DNA from: Spirochaetota bacterium
GTDB taxonomy: Bacteria > Spirochaetota > Spirochaetia > Treponematales > UBA12059
DNA length: 46,154 nucleotides
Reading direction: 5' to 3'
Assembly: GCA_003247225.1 (NCBI GenBank)
Contig: QKAK01000155.1
Location: 1-46,154 of the forward strand
In this document: piece after piece, positions 45,789-46,154 of the stretch
Position numbering within the stretch: position 1 is the stretch's first letter
How the letters are laid out: each line of letters starts with the position of its first letter
Program-made: the position numbers and the translations under genes
The notes under the pieces: model-generated
What the model was told of the DNA's origin: nothing
What the model saw: only the letters and a program-made list of their open reading frames with translations
The model's database searches: none

Positions 45789-45938
45789 ATGGATGTCGAT
45801 GGAGTGGTTCCTACCCTTCCGCCGCAGCCCATTCCCGAGCGTACCGTTCCGGTCGAGCGGCCGCCCGAGCCGGAACCTGAACCCGAGCGGGCGCCGAGGG
45901 ACGACGGCTCCGGCACGATGCTGGACCTGTACGCCTGA
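45789..45938 (+). CDS. Small proline/glutamate-rich protein
   Basis: ATG 45789 follows GGGGAGG and opens a 49-residue protein, MDVDGVVPTLPPQPIPERTV..., with a Pro/Glu/Arg-rich middle and the end GSGTMLDLYA. It has no signal peptide. The length, Pro-rich centre and hydrophobic L-D-L/V-x-A tail recall short uncharacterised proteins seen in many bacteria, but I cannot name a family. A longer frame from 45702 starts inside the terminator and is rejected. An AT-rich patch (45742-45756) before it may hold a promoter. Confidence 0.6.
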   Translation: MDVDGVVPTLPPQPIPERTVPVERPPEPEPEPERAPRDDGSGTMLDLYA

Positions 45939-45944
45939 AAAAGA

Positions 45945-45994
45945 AAACCGCGACGATCGACTCGCGGCCTAGGGCCGTATCGATGGTCGCGGTT
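45945..45994 (-). terminator. Terminator of the tRNA-Arg transcript
   Basis: On the minus strand AACCGCGAC (45994-45986 and 45954-45946, inverted) forms a stem with further inner pairing (GGCC/GGCC), followed by TTTTCTTTTT. It lies just past the 3' end of the tRNA and converges with the small protein gene. Confidence 0.7.
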
Positions 45995-46010
45995 ACTCGC
46001 CGTCGGCGTT

Positions 46011-46084
<74 letters not shown>

Positions 46085-46094
46085 GACAGGCTAA

Positions 46095-46124
46095 GTAGTA
46101 CGCCAGAACGCGCCCCGTTGTCAA
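46095..46124 (-). promoter_or_regulatory. tRNA-Arg promoter
   Basis: A perfect TTGACA (46124-46119) and TACTAC (46100-46095) with 18-base spacing; transcription would start about five bases before the tRNA. Confidence 0.7.
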
Positions 46125-46154
46125 CCTTCCATTCCGCGCAGCTTTCGTATAGCA

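Overview
The window is a GC-rich, gene-dense piece of a bacterial chromosome, most likely from a spirochaete related to Treponema. Three things point there. Cytidylate kinase and ribosomal protein S1 are fused in one reading frame, as known from Treponema. The order mltG-dnaG-rpoD-Zn ribbon protein-TPR-mreBCD-mrdA-rodA recalls the Treponema chromosome. There is also a CHASE2 adenylate cyclase, PEGA, TPR and HEAT envelope proteins and a LolCDE exporter. No phage, insertion sequence, plasmid gene or CRISPR array is visible, so this is core genome.

Layout. 1-703: the 3' end of an SH3-like gene, then about 500 bases without a gene that hold direct and inverted repeats and a long hairpin. 704-2338 (-): an ABC-F ATPase. 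2435-10626 (+): a Cas2-like small protein, prfB with its programmed +1 frameshift, a PEGA protein, ftsY, a YD-repeat-like secreted protein and lolC-lolD-lolE. 10626-19137 (+): recA, folK (apparently a CTG start), scpA, scpB, rluB, the cmk-rpsA fusion, a GAF/sigma-54 activator, a membrane TPR protein and a terminator. 19188-22324 (+): a CHASE2 adenylate cyclase and a lipoprotein. 22473-31632 (-): the rod-shape operon TPR-mreB-mreC-mreD-mrdA-rodA-radical SAM protein. 31689-32083 (-): RNase P RNA. 32095-39270 (-): a coiled-coil Zn ribbon protein with its own promoter, preceded by YkgJ-MBL-small protein-mltG-dnaG-rpoD. 39321-39507 (-): tRNA-Tyr and tRNA-Thr. 39570-44245 (-): a divergent galactokinase-like protein, surE, a TPR protein and a secreted beta-propeller protein. 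44367-45938 (+): a lipoprotein, a HEAT protein and a small proline-rich protein. 46011-46084 (-): tRNA-Arg.

The genes serve translation (prfB, S1, rnpB, tRNAs, ABC-F), protein and lipoprotein targeting (ftsY, lolCDE), chromosome maintenance (recA, scpAB, dnaG), transcription (rpoD, sigma-54 activator) and cell elongation (mre/rod operon, mltG). Operons are packed: at least thirteen junctions use a four-base NTGA overlap, with A, G, T and C all found in the first position, which suggests coupled translation.

The most notable signals are regulatory. Several operon-first genes (2470, 44367, and nearly 44245 and 31632) have a sigma-70-type promoter so close to the start codon that the mRNA would have no leader or only a few bases. 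AT-rich islands inside cmk-rpsA and dnaG carry promoter-like sequences placed to drive rpsA and rpoD alone. Other leads are the stand-alone Cas2-like protein translationally tied to prfB, and a galactokinase-family protein that has lost its sugar-binding and catalytic residues.
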